64,000 bases of DNA, taken from positions 253,207 to 317,206 of the forward strand of contig MNCI01022583.1 of the NCBI GenBank assembly GCA_015680685.1. The letters run 5' to 3'. The notes under the pieces were generated by a model. That model did not search any database and was not told the origin of the DNA. It was given only the letters and a program-made list of their open reading frames with translations. The stretch is from Gnetum montanum. Lineage: Eukaryota; Streptophyta; Gnetopsida; Gnetales; Gnetaceae. This document shows, one piece after another, positions 41,850 to 53,565 of the stretch. Each line of letters starts with the position of its first letter. Within the stretch, counting starts at the first letter, position 1. A program made the position numbers and the translations under genes.

Positions 41850-43957
41850 ATTTCTTTTAAAATTTTTTGATTCTTAATATGTTTTCCATTTCTTAATATT
41901 TTTCTTTTCTTTATATTTTTCTCTTTTCTTGACCCATTTCCTTTTTGTTTTATGAATGTCTTTTATATTTCCATTAATAATATTTCCAAGTTATAATGTA
42001 GAAGTCAACGCTATGTGTTGGGTTTTTGTGCTATGCTATAAAGATGATTGGGTAAGTAATTGTGTAAAGCAGTGAGACTACCTTATCCATCCTTCTAATT
42101 CTCTAAATAAAATGTCTTTTTCATGGAAACAATTTGGTTCTTCTTTCATAAAACTAAAATTAATCAATGATCATTGTATCTTGAAGAAAGAGTAAATGAC
42201 AAAGTGGAAATGGTAAGGGTGTGACCTTAAGGGGACTTGTTGGGTTTTCTTCTTGTCATTCTATGTGTGGTTTATATGACTCCTCTTGGAACATATCATC
42301 ACTCCTTTGTCAATCAATAAAAAGGAAGCTTTGTTTTTGCATGGTGTGGTTCCCATACAAAAATAGGAAAAAAAACAACAAAACAAAACACAAAAAAGAT
42401 AAGAGAAAAGAAAAACAATAATGAAAATTCAAAGCACACCCCTTAGACACAATAATGGGCTACAAGCATTGGTTATGGGGCTGGAAAGACATGTTACCCA
42501 TGCCTAAAGGCACCCCTCTAACTAAGGCCCTTCCTTCATTATTCTCTTTTATTCTCTTTTTGGAGTGATGATTGTTCTTTGAGGTGGTTGTGAACTCATG
42601 GTTGTAGGCAGGAGGGAACACATCAATGGAAGGTTCGTATTCATGGTATGGACTTGGTCTAAACATGGATGGATAGGTATGCTGATCATTTAATGACATT
42701 TATCATTAGAACCTACTGTTGACCTGGTCAAGTATCTTACATCTTGATCTTTGCAATCCCTTCTCATTGCATTATTCACCTCATTACTACATGCGGTTAT
42801 GAGCCTTTTGGTTTTGTGTAGTATAGTACAACATCCTAACCACGATAGTTGTATGTTTTTTGAAATAGAGGCATGGTCTAGATTTAACTTCTTGGGTGCC
42901 CATAGACATCTATAGAAGTGGTTGTGCAAGGGCATTATGGTAGAAGCCTACTTTGGGAAGGACCTACTTGCATGAATTTTGTTAATCATGGCTTTGAACT
43001 AACCTTCACATTTTCTAGAACATCAATCCCAGTTTCTCTAAATTTATGCATAATTTTAAGGCTACTTCTCATCACTTTCAATTACTTATTTATTTTTTCC
43101 TACTTTTCTATTAAAATATCTTTCAAGTTCAATATTTTTGGCCATCTTCTGAATTAGACCTTTGGTTTCAATTTTTTGAAAACTTGTGTGCTTCTAGAGT
43201 TACGCTTATTAGTCATGGGGGCTAGGGATGTCGACTTTGAAATTTTGAAATTTTTCTAACATCCTATTTTCGAACATCATGGTAACTAACAGTAATTAAT
43301 CAAAATAATGTGAACAACTTGATGATTTTAGTTACCTCATAGCCTTGGGCATAGTATGCTATCATCACCTTGTGCTTAAATGAAAACCAAGGGATTCGAA
43401 AAGGGTTAATTATTAAGGAAAACTTACCAAAACCAATGTTGATCCTTTGGTGACTACAGGTGATGCTAAAAGAAATGCCTAAGGTAGAAGTATGTTGCCA
43501 TGGATGGAAATGAAGCCAAGAGAGGGACAACAAATGATATGCCCATGGAAAAATCATAGCACATACAAGATAGCAGCTCAAGCATGACATGTTTACTAGA
43601 TTCATGGGATGATGAGAAGAAATTTCAGTCCATCCTTCAAGAATGTTGCATATAACTAGAGAAGCATTGACATAGCAATCTAGATTGGAAGTCTACCACC
43701 ACTAGTGGAAACAAGAAGAATCCTCTTCAGTAGATTCTTGAAGACCTCTATAAATTTTGTAACCTTTAAAGCCTATCTAGTCTTTTGTCACTCTATCATT
43801 TTGTATGCATCCACTCGAATAAAATTTTGTAATGAGGCACTTAGAGTCAGTCAGTATTTAGCATCAATCAATAATTCCATACCTTCCCAATTTCGTAAAG
43901 AAAGCTTGGTCCTATCTTGTTAACTCGAGGATGAGTTTTTATTCAGTCATGGGAGGA
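41850..43957 (+). other. 3' untranslated region of element M
   Basis: T-rich at the start (41850-41990). Conserved blocks at 42331-42358 (TTTGCATGGTGTGGTTCCCA) and 42465-42530 (ATGTTACCCATGCCTAAAGG), and near 42925 (TGTGCAAGGGCATTATGG). No coding frame recognised. It ends TTTTTATTCAGTCATGGGAG before the LTR, as in the minus-strand elements. Confidence 0.65.
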
Positions 43958-45014
43958 TGATCAGTCATCAGTTGGTTGGGTTATCTGATAAAAATTTAAC
44001 ATTTTTGTTGGCTTTGATATATTAGCTCTGATGTCCAAACCCCAATAATAATGCTACGATAACAAGGCTTTGATAACAAGGCTCCAACAACAAAGCTCCG
44101 ATAATAAGGCTCCAACAACAAGGATTTGATAACAAGGCTCCAACAATAAGGCCTTGATCACTAGGTCTCATCGACAAGACCCTATTGATGTGTTCCCATT
44201 AATGCATCATATCATGCATCAACGAGGCCTTGTCGACACAACCTAGCAATAAAATTTATAAATACATGCTCATAGTCGTGTTTATGTAATTCTTTGGTTA
44301 ATAGAGTAGTCGAACTCTTGCATTTTTATTTCATAATCTTAGAGAACATTCAGTGAGTGTCTATAGTGTAGATCTAAGTTAGTTGTACGATGCCTTATTT
44401 GAGTGGCAATGTATCTAAACACATTTCATGAATGGAAATAAGATCAAGATTGATTCTTGTTCATTGCAACACTTTGACTTGGATTAAATTTACTTTTAAT
44501 GCAATCTATATTCCATGTACTTAGTTAATATTTACATTTCCATGCATGTTAATGAATTGGTGAAATGAGCGTGACTAGTTTCAAGCCTAAACACATATTC
44601 ACTTGGTAATCCCAATAGTGTTATTGCTTGGTTTGCCCAGTAGCATAGCACTTGGTAATCTTAGTAGTGGATACATGGGCTTAGGACATGTATGGCAATC
44701 TAGGAATGGAAATTCATCACTTGTAGGCTAGTTTAGAATTTACTTTTCATTAATAATTAGTTTAATCCAATGATTTCTTTATTATCGTTAGGAGAAGCAT
44801 AAGGCCAAAACAACATCAATTATCATATGCCTCACTTTGGACTAAACCATATGTGATAAAGCTACCACTAGTCCAAGTGGGAATATAGCAAATTGTGATC
44901 AAGGAATAATGACCTAAATGCCATAACTAGTCCCATCTAGGGAATTCAATTAGATCATGCATGAATTCTTGTGATTCATATGGTTGGGCATAGGGGGTAC
45001 CTCGTCACTCATTA
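43958..45014 (+). repeat. 3' LTR of element M
   Basis: TGATCAGTCATCAG to CTCATTA. The U3 has a tandem array of AACAAGGCTCCAACAACAAG-like units (44045-44165). TATA box TTTATAAATAC at 44255-44265. R/U5 aligns with the LTR of F and ends GGTACCTCGTCACTCATTA. Length is about 1,057 bp. Confidence 0.8.
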
Positions 45015-47045
45015 GTTGTCTACTGCACCTATTGTACACTACGTACCTTTCTCATCCCATTTGAGGTTAACTATGCTCAACCCCATTTGGGGTGATGCTA
45101 CTTTCTCTCTCACTCTCCTCTTGTGCATTTTTTAAAGCATTTTATTCACATTTTGGCATTTTACTTGTGTTTTTCATAGTTTTTGCATGTAACTATGCAT
45201 TGACACCTTTGTTTTTGATGGAAAACCCTTGACTATGCTCACCACCATCAACACCATGAACACCATGCAAACAGTTAGTACTATTTCGACATTGCATTTC
45301 ATAAGTCCATGTTCTATCGAAAAGACCATTTTGGGCACCCTATCTCTACCTCTAGTAGGCCCTCACATGGATGCAAGGTCAAAGCTGTGTGCCTGCAAAC
45401 CTCTTAGTGTTCCCATTCTAGCCATCGATGTTTTTGGTCACTACAGTTTTTTGATACTAGAAGAAGGGCCAAATTTATTTTCATCTTTCAAAATTTTTTG
45501 GTTGTTGCCTTGTGTGCTCTCTACCTTATCATTGATAGCTTCAAGCTAGCATAGACTCGACACCCTTGTGGACTTACCCCATGTAGTAGTTGGATCTTAG
45601 GCTAGCATAAGCATTGTCTAAAAATTGGTTGGTGTAGACTGGACCCCATTATTGGTTCTCCTAGAACCATGTGTAACAACCCCAAAGCATTCCTTCCAAT
45701 ACTTAGCTAATTCTATGCTCTCAGTAGAGAGTGTAGTTGGCTCCCAGTGTAGAGAGAGTAGTTGGCCCTCAACGTAGAGAGTGTACTCTCAAGACTTAGT
45801 TATTTTTTATACAATTTTTTGATAGCCATTCTCTCCAGAGTTAGTCAATTTTCTATATTTTTTACACTTAGATATTTTTCTATTGTTCCCATAGTTAGCC
45901 ATTTTTCTCTCTTTTACACCATGAATTCTAAACAACCTTTGGCATTAGTCCCAAGTATGCTCGCTATCCTACCCATGCAACAATAGGATAGAATTGACCA
46001 CTTTGCTAGTCTTGCCATGGAAAATCTAAGGTAATCCCTTAGGCTATGTTACCAAGAACTCAAGTTATGATTCTCAACGACGAGTAGTATAACTTCATTT
46101 GCATGAAGCTCCAAGTGGATCTATTTGTAGACTACCTAGATATGGAGGAAAAGAGATGTTATGAGCTCATACATTGAAATGGATAGGAGTACATACCTTC
46201 CCCCATTGATTTCATCCTTCTCACTGAACCTTATCAGTGGATGCTCACTCAGCTCATCTAGACTAGTGAGCATGATGTGTGGATAGATTACAAGGAACCC
46301 CTATAAGAAGAGCAAGATAAGTTTGAAGCTTGTTCTAAGCATGAAGACTCTTTCCATACATATTTTTAACAAACAACCCCAAATTTCATTCCTTCATAGT
46401 CCCACCCACTTATCTTCCTAGAGATGGTAATAGCTCCAGTGTCATTGTGTAGGTCGACAACTATGGTGGCAACCCACCAAATGCACTACATGCACCAAGA
46501 TGCAGTGCCTCCTATCAATGTGTCCTTTGTGGTTCAATTTCAGCCTACCTAATCTTCCTTGCCCACATCATGCCTACACAACCCTATGTTCACACCATGC
46601 ATATCCCTCAGCCTTAAATAGCTCAGGCATCTTACATCTTGCTCGTCTCATTTGCACCATCGGTAGTGACCCAAACCATGCATATGTGATTTGCCTCAGT
46701 TACTATACCTACAAATTAGCCTACACAGCAAGCATCCCATATGGTTTCACAACCCATAGCTAGGCCATGGGCCACCCAACTAGCACAACGAGTGACAAAA
46801 TTGACACAACCCATTGCTACATCTCTAGGTTTGGATCAAGCATTCCGGCTAATTCAAAATTTAACAGAAGAGGTCAAGTAGCACAAGGCCACTTCCTCTG
46901 AAATAGTCCATATGGTGTAATTCTATTTGGATAATCCCATAAGTCTTGCTATGCTACAACTGACTCTTCCAATAGGAATCCCACTTCCTCACTTCACCAT
47001 GTACAATGGTGAAGGGGATCTTACTATGCATCTTGTGACCTTCTA
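45015..47045 (+). pseudogene. Element L: leader and gag N-terminus of a second gypsy lineage
   Basis: From about 46740 one frame reads LDQAFRLIQNLTEEVKQHKA, a stretch with YLDNPISLAMLQ, and PHFTMYNGEGDLTMHLVTF at 47000-47045. The last resembles the start of the gag domain in Tat/Ogre-like elements (P-F--YDG-GDP--HL). Upstream, 45925-46320 is degenerate coding (MNSKQPLALVPSML and SLAMENLR). 45015-45900 has hairpin-like motifs (45710-45800) and no clear gene. Element H cuts it at about 47050. The matching gag C-terminus and protease are at 52110-53565. Confidence 0.55.
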
Positions 47046-47082
47046 GTTTGAGTGCCTTTTACTATAGACATGGTCCTTCTTC

Positions 47083-47361
47083 TTATTCTTGGGACACAAA
47101 GGATTCTTCCCATGAATCTTCATTGATTGGTTCTTTTTCAAAACTATAATTTTCTTGGAGTGTACAAATTTTATTTTCAACACCTCCTTTTTCAACCATT
47201 TTACTTTTTCCATTTGAAGTAATGTTATCAATCATCAAAAGTTCACTATAGATGTATATTTGATTTGGTTCTCCTTTCCAAGGTAGCCACATGTGAGAAT
47301 AATCTATTGATATGTAACCTGAGAAATTCTTTCTCCAACTTCTACTCAATAAGAGACTATG
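47083..47361 (-). pseudogene. Protease C-terminal part of element H
   Basis: Left of the N gap the minus strand reads LLLSRSWRKNFSGYISIDYS and then WLPWKGEPNQIYIYSE, which fits the end of a gypsy aspartic protease (LGR-W...). An acidic tail ends in a stop at 47083. The active site must lie in the gap (47362-47707) or be lost. Confidence 0.5.
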
Positions 47362-47707
47362 NNNNNNNNNNNNNNNNNNNNNNNNNNNNNNNNNNNNNNN
47401 NNNNNNNNNNNNNNNNNNNNNNNNNNNNNNNNNNNNNNNNNNNNNNNNNNNNNNNNNNNNNNNNNNNNNNNNNNNNNNNNNNNNNNNNNNNNNNNNNNNN
47501 NNNNNNNNNNNNNNNNNNNNNNNNNNNNNNNNNNNNNNNNNNNNNNNNNNNNNNNNNNNNNNNNNNNNNNNNNNNNNNNNNNNNNNNNNNNNNNNNNNNN
47601 NNNNNNNNNNNNNNNNNNNNNNNNNNNNNNNNNNNNNNNNNNNNNNNNNNNNNNNNNNNNNNNNNNNNNNNNNNNNNNNNNNNNNNNNNNNNNNNNNNNN
47701 NNNNNNN
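47362..47707. other. Assembly gap (Ns)
   Basis: 346 unresolved bases inside the gag-protease region of element H. Open frames through it are artefacts. Confidence 0.99.
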
Positions 47708-48424
47708 AGTAATAACATTTTGGGATCTAGAAGTAGTTAATGTTTCTTTTGATTAGAGACTATATTCATTTTCCTCATTATTAATTCATTCTTCATCTAA
47801 AGACATATCTTCTTCAAAACTTGATAGAGAAAAAGTATCGCTAGATCCATATCTAGAAGATTTACTTGCATAATGAACACTAGATAACTCATTATTAGAT
47901 TCAATATCAAGAAAGTTGGACATAATAAGGTCACTTTCATCCTCATCTTCCATTAACTTAGTGTCTTGATGTTTATGCTTTCCAATTTTCCTTTCTTCCT
48001 TGATATTAACTCTTGCCAAAGCTTTTTCAAGCTTCACTATTTTGTTAGACATGTCTCTCATTAATTGTCCTTTTTCAGATTCTAATCTTTCATGTTCTTA
48101 CTCTATAGTAACATGAGATGGACTTGGTAAAGCTTTAAATTAAGGAAAATATTGCATATGAATCATAAATCTTTCTTCTCTTTTTTGAATTACAATATTT
48201 TCTTCAGGATTCAAGTTCAACTATTTTTCTAACTGTATAGCTTCACTAAAGTAGTCATTTAGTGTAGTTAAGTTTGGAGTTCTCCTTAACCAAATTGAAA
48301 TGTTGGGGTTGACAGCCTTAAGATAATTTTCTTTAAGAATTTCTTCTGATGGTCTATATTGTCTTTGAAAGAGTCCACAAATTCAGTGAAACTTGATGTT
48401 AAAATCTCTAATCGACTCTTTAAC

Positions 48425-49003
48425 TCATTGCTTAGCTTGTATTAGCCCATAGTATAGTTTTTTTTTATCTAATTGATTACCAAATTGGGCCAAGAAAAGA
48501 TTCTTCATGTCATCCCAACTTGTAATACTATTACTTGGTAAGTTCAAATACCAAATCTGAGCCATATCCTTTAAATTTGGTACAAACAACCTACAAGCTT
48601 GATCTTGATGTTGAATATTTGCGTGAGCTAAAGCTAACTCAAACATGTGAATATATTCTTCAGCTAAAGAAGATTTTCCAGGAATGAAAGGCTCAAGAAA
48701 ATATTTGTAAACTACCTTAGGAATATCATTATAATTTTGAAATCCTAACGGTGTAACTCTTTGCCAAAGATTTGCCATCTTATTCCTTTGGATAGTTGAA
48801 CTCTTAGACTTTCTAGATCTTCTCTTATAAATCGATAAACTAGATATAATGGGTGATCTTCTTAATCTTCTAATTTTCACTCCACTACTTGTTCCCAATT
48901 CAAAAACTTTCTTTAGTTCTTCTTCTAATGAAGAATTAGTCTTAGAATCAATAATATCTTTTGAAACTTTTAAATTTTCCAAACTATCAATCTTCTTGAT
49001 CAT
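48425..49003 (-). CDS. gag capsid region of element H
   Basis: A 192-codon open frame. Residues 1-75 are basic with KIRRLRRSPIISS and YKRRSRKSKS. The retrotransposon-gag domain follows, with FLEPFIPGKSSLAEEYIHMF, ANIQHQDQACRLFVPNLK and the signature WYLNLPSNSITSWDDMKNLF near the end, then FLAQFGNQLDKKKLYYGL. A second open frame, 48061-47786, continues the protein (coil-like KIVKLEKALARV, then acidic/Ser-rich) after a frame break. This gag is the best preserved among the non-Athila-like elements here. Confidence 0.75.
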   Translation of the reverse strand: MIKKIDSLENLKVSKDIIDSKTNSSLEEELKKVFELGTSSGVKIRRLRRSPIISSLSIYKRRSRKSKSSTIQRNKMANLWQRVTPLGFQNYNDIPKVVYKYFLEPFIPGKSSLAEEYIHMFELALAHANIQHQDQACRLFVPNLKDMAQIWYLNLPSNSITSWDDMKNLFLAQFGNQLDKKKLYYGLIQAKQ

Positions 49004-49009
49004 GAATTG

Positions 49010-50760
49010 AAAATAGTATTTAATTTCTTAAGCCTTTATAGTAACAAAGAATGGTTGATGTGCTAAAATTATAAGGCTTATGAACTTAGAGGCTAAGCTT
49101 TCAGCCCTCCTTCTAGCACCAAAAGAACTATTGGTGACTGTTTCAGATGCAACTGCCAACGAGTGTCCTCGAACAGGATTTAGGTGCTTGCTAGTCTCTG
49201 GCAACACCAAGGCCCAGATACCTCCAAATAGACTTAGTAGTTAATGTGAGTATGTGTGTGCGCTATTTTGGTGTACTATTATGAAAAATGAAACGATTGG
49301 ATTGTTTGTAAAACTATAAATGACTTATCTTAAAGAGATTCAGCCAACTTTGCAAAGTACTATGAGTTGTTGAGAGTTCCTATTTTGTTCAATTGCCTAG
49401 TCTATGTGGCCATTATAATACCTACTTGTAACAAATAAAGTTTTGCAAAAAAATTTGAGCACAATTCTGTGAATATAATTTTCCCCAGAGAAAGAGATAG
49501 TTCGACAAGAAAACTAGAAATAGAGCGAGATTCAATGGAAACAGAAAAAAGAGAAAAAGAAAGCAGATTTGTGTAAAGATCTCAAATTTTTAAACAAGGT
49601 AAAATGATATGAGTAAACACTTTGCAATAAAGCTATCCCAAATTCAATAAATATTAATTTTTCAAACTTCCAAGGCTCAAATAAGCAATTTCTTCAAGAC
49701 AATCCTACTATGCTACCAAAAACAATTACTGCGTAAACTATCACATACCAGTCTCTATTTTTGCTAGATAATGGATGTCAACAATTGCATTCAATAGAAC
49801 CTTCAAAAGACTTGCCAATTTATGATTGAAATACGACAGAGATTTAATTTAAAGATAAAAGAAGCTATTTTGGTCCTATCAAAATACCAAAGATTTTCTG
49901 AACCCTCTTGACTATTGAATCGTTCAACGGCTTGACTACATGTAGAGGATCTCTTACAACAATCTCAATAGCGGCTCTTATACATTTCACAATAATAAAA
50001 TTCACTACTAAAATGCTCTTAAGGCTTTCAAAAACAAGCTCTTTTATGGCAAAATTTTAATAAAAATTTTCTATCATGCAACAAGAACAATAAGAGCAAT
50101 CTAAAAGTCCAAAACTTACTTGCCAAGCATGATACTATCTAAACCACTAGCTAAACAATTTAAACAAAATAAAAAAAATAAACATAACTCACAGGACTAT
50201 GACAAAGAGGCTAAAATGTTGTCTTTAACAAGTCCTGTTACAAGCAATCTTTCACAATGTCTTCTTTACAAATGCCCTTTTTTTCCTTCTTCCTTCCTAG
50301 ACCCAAAGTGAGACCCTTTTCCTTCCTACCCTTGAAGCCCTTTTATAGGGTCTCATAGGTAGTTAGGTAAGTTACAAAAATTTTGGGTTGTTATAACCAC
50401 CATAGAGATAAAAAAGCTGTAGTTGACAACTGTCCCATTTAGTTGCCAAGTGGTCACCATGGAGATAAAAAATTTGTAGTTGACAAGTGGCCTTTGTAGT
50501 GGTTATAACCGCCATTTCAATTGAGAGGCTACAATTTTCATGAAATAGGAAATTTACAATGAAGCCAAGTATCTAGTGGCTATATTCACCATAGGGTTAA
50601 CGTTTATAGGTGATGAATATCTTGTAGTTGCAACCACCATGATCAATATTAAAAATTATAATTGAAAATTATTTATTATTTTATTTTTTATTTATTAAAC
50701 AAAGAAAAAATTTTCGTTAAATTTCAAACTATAATAAAAGATAATGGCCTCCTATTGTGG
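49010..50760 (-). repeat. Leader and probable 5' LTR of element H
   Basis: No gene. On the minus strand a TATA box near 50340 would start transcription toward gag. Repeated GTTGACAAGTGG/GGTTATAACCACC-type motifs lie at 50385-50640, upstream of the TATA box, again an array in U3. A 60-codon leader frame (49210-49028, starting MVLPETSKHLNPVRGHS) precedes gag; I do not recognise it. Confidence 0.45.
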
Positions 50761-51248
50761 CAAGGCATGAATTTTTCCAGTTGGAACTTGTGATTTGCTG
50801 TCAACACATATAAGACCTTGTCCATAATGACATGGTCATGTCGCAACCAAGAGCATCAGCACCACCTTCAACGACTCATGCCATAGCTTCTCCATCTCCA
50901 TGTACCATCTGTTGCCATGTGTTCATCTGACATGCGCACACATGGTTACATAGTGCAAATTCCTAGCGGTCGTCCTTAGCACAAGGGTCCTGGAAACACA
51001 TGAGCTACCCCAAAAATTCTCGTCTGCCTCCTCATTAGGCTTCAATTTCGAAGTAATACCCTATTGTTCAATGTCGTCCGTGATGATGGTAGAATCCTTT
51101 GGGCACCCTCGCTCTGGTCAAGCTTGCCAGGTATGCGTGCACAATGTTTGCAGTGACATTATTTCATGTCCAAACTATTTCCCTTCATGTAGGCACCATT
51201 ATTTGCAGATTTCTTGAAAATGGTTAGGGTTTCCTTGCACGCGTCCAT

Positions 51249-52140
51249 CAGTAGATGCGGGACAGAGCCTTAAAATGAGCATCCTCCCCAGGAACAAAAG
51301 GGATGTTGGATTGCAACAGTGCTTTGTGCACTGGAAAGTTGCCCTCAATCATGGACACTACGATGCTCATGCTTGGCCTCATGTCAGGATTACCCTACAC
51401 ACACCATAGCGTAATCTTCATCAACACTACGATGACTTCCACATAGGGTTTGGGAAGCCTCACGGATGACACATGGCTACAAATTTGATGTGAGCTTGTA
51501 AATCAAGAAACCATATTGATCATTCCTTATGTTCTGGTAAATGCTAGAATAGCTATGTAGAGACTTGTAATGCCTCCTCCTCATAATGGGTTGTTCCAGA
51601 TGTTTTTGCAAGGTGGATGACCTTGAATGTACTTGATTGCATGATCCAGGGATCTCCTACTAATCATAGCTTATTAAATAACTTTGCACAGTGAGAAATG
51701 ACCAAAGTCCAACATTTTGTTTTTTCCCAATCTCAGAAAAATAAAATTGTCTTCTCTTTCTATGGATACATTCCAGTGAGGCGACTTGAGAACCACCAGA
51801 TTATGATTCTTGAGCAAGTCATGAAATTAATCATTCAAAATGTGCGCTGTAGTTTCTGCTCATGATACCAAGATGGATAATTCCCTGTAAATGTAGCTAC
51901 AATATCTAGCATATGCCATTCCAACTTCATGGTCAGTTAACTATTGCAGAATTCTTCACAGGAAAGAGCATAATCTTCCTTAAACAGTTTCAGTTCATTG
52001 GGATTATGTACCTCACCATTTGCAAATAAGTCCACATGTTCCATGAAATGGCCAAAATGTGCTAACAATACTATGTGCTCCTAAGGAATCTCTCAACTAT
52101 AGCCTCGAACGAGCCTCTAGTCCATAAGGACTTCAGGCTA
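51249..52140 (-). pseudogene. Receptor-like kinase C-terminal fragment
   Basis: The minus strand encodes the end of a plant receptor-like Ser/Thr kinase. Strongest is kinase subdomain XI and tail at about 51270-51440: LMKITLWCV, a TAG, then NPDMRPSMSIVVSMIEGNFP, followed by a short C-terminal tail ending at 51249. The Arg of subdomain XI (MRPSM) is kept. Upstream an activation-loop-like LDFGHFSLCK lies near 51690-51720. The region between is frameshifted and no N-lobe or extracellular domain is recognisable. This is the only host-type gene remnant, either captured by or stranded among the retroelements. Confidence 0.6.
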
Positions 52141-53565
52141 GATTGGTCTTGCCATTATCATCAATTACCTAGCCACAACACTAACTTTTACATGGCCCTG
52201 TAGGATGACTTGGAATACATGATTGACAAGGGTGAGTTGGTGCTCAATGCCACTAACCTAGTTCACCCACAAAACCAATTGATGAGGGTATACAAGGATC
52301 CTCTCAACGCAGATGATGTAGGGTACATCATCATTGCCATTAGTGTTGATGATAACCTAGAATAGGTGCAATAGCCATTTGTGTTCTGTGTGTCCTTTGG
52401 TAGCATAAGGGCCTCCTTGGCCTCCATTAATACAAGGTTTTCTTTTGTTGTCAGAGTACCACCTTGGGCACCCACAACACCTTTTGTGATTATGATCCTG
52501 TAGCATGTTGTAGTAGCAATAGCCCAATCATCCTTTGTCATTAGAGTGCTACAACATGCTGGTTCTTCCCCTACCCATAGTCGAATGATGGGTAACACAT
52601 CGATCCCTACTTGTTAGAGGTTCCATCCTGTAGGAAGTGCTAACAAATCATCTAGAGGATAACCTAGGAGGCCTAACAAACTATTTTCTAATAAAATGCT
52701 TAGGCAATACTAGTAGCAGAGAGCGTTAAGTTTGCCCAAACTAGTTCCCCTGTTCATAGTTCCCATTGCCAAATCAGATAAAGAGGCCACTACCAACAAG
52801 CCACAATTGAGCATTGAGGCTCCCAAATAGGCCAGGAAAACCAAGTCCAAATCTCCTCTACGAGAGATTCATCTCCTAGGGCGTATGGAGGAGATCAAGG
52901 CTAGCAAAAACTTCCTAGATGCATTAGCTCAGGTGAAGCAAGTCTTAAAGTAGAAAAATACAATGTTGAGCCTATGCAACCTCATCTTGACCTCCTCTAT
53001 CTACCATGAAGTGTTAGTCTACATGTTGACCTCCATTCTTTTCAAGGAGGATATCCTAGCTGATGAACACTCCATCCGTGCTGTGATGGTGCCTCCTACA
53101 CTACAAGAATTAAGCTTAGCACTCTTAGCATTTTGTGAAGAGGTAATTAAGGTTGACCCTAAGAAGGGTCAAGTCATTACAACATCCATGTTTATCACAA
53201 TATGCATTGGGAAATGTAAAATCTATAGGATGCATGTCAATGATGGGCCAACAACAAATTTCATCCCATACATTATGATTGATAAACTAATCCTTGCTAG
53301 CTTAAAGTCCTTTCCAATCCATGAAGAAATCCACCTTCCATACAAAGGTAGTAAGGTCATTATACATGGTGACAATGCTGCCCCTTTGGCTATCAAAAAC
53401 ATTGACATGGAGCAAGGGTTAGAGGTGGAGTTCCCTAATGACACACCCACAATGAAAGATGATAATAAAACACATGAGGAAAATCCACCTGAACAAGCAA
53501 AAGAAGCCAACAGCCTCCTAGAGGATGTTCTATGGGCTAAACTTCCCTTTGACATAGTAGATTAA
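52110..53565 (+). pseudogene. Element L: gag C-terminus and aspartic protease-like domain
   Basis: 52110-52270 reads CHYHQLPSHNTNFYMALQDD-like sequence (one TAG) and DLEYMIDKGELVLNAT, which resembles the Cys/His gag tail C-x2-H-x4-GH-x4-C followed by I-DLIDKG. After a degenerate linker, the frame from 52963 to 53565 is open for 200 codons. It contains TLQELSLALLAF, then FITICIGKCKIYRMHVNDGP and TTNFIPYIMIDKL, the retropepsin pattern in which the usual DDG/DGG is here NDG. An acidic tail ends at a stop near 53563. No RT follows. Confidence 0.5.

Larger units (their letters stand above)
41565..45014 (+). mobile_element. Element M: gag Pro-rich fragment joined to 3' untranslated region and LTR
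   Basis: At 41565-41850 the sequence encodes the Pro/Tyr-rich gag segment (HLHEYWAFALNPKFMQKHMP, then NPQSWGKPSP and KPYGYYVQQPISL), equivalent to the 384-codon frame of E. It passes directly into the T-rich start of the 3' untranslated region, with no protease, RT or integrase. The untranslated region (41850-43957) has the conserved blocks seen in B, E and F. A PPT-like GGGAGGA and an LTR complete it. The 5' part is missing. Confidence 0.65.
47055..50760 (-). mobile_element. Element H: gypsy element with LTR, gag and protease end, truncated
   Basis: On the minus strand: probable LTR (about 49225-50760, TATA box CTATAAAAGGG near 50338-50350), leader, gag 49003-47786, N gap, protease C-terminal part, stop at 47083, then abrupt return to element L sequence. 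RT and integrase are absent. I could not fix the outer LTR boundary or the PBS; a candidate PBS region with TTGGTGCTAGAAGG lies near 49100-49130. Confidence 0.55.

Noticed and set aside
35531-45014. A single intact gypsy element with paired LTRs
   Set aside because: The two LTRs have unrelated U3 arrays, no target duplication matches, and the internal order is scrambled.
45229-45549. 106-codon plus-strand frame
   Set aside because: No domain or homologous frame is seen elsewhere in the window, and it lies in the leader region of element L; I could not support it as a gene.
47055-50760. Endogenous caulimovirid instead of a gypsy element
   Set aside because: The capsid frame has the retrotransposon-gag signature, and no movement protein, RT or coat-protein zinc motif is visible; gypsy is the simpler reading.
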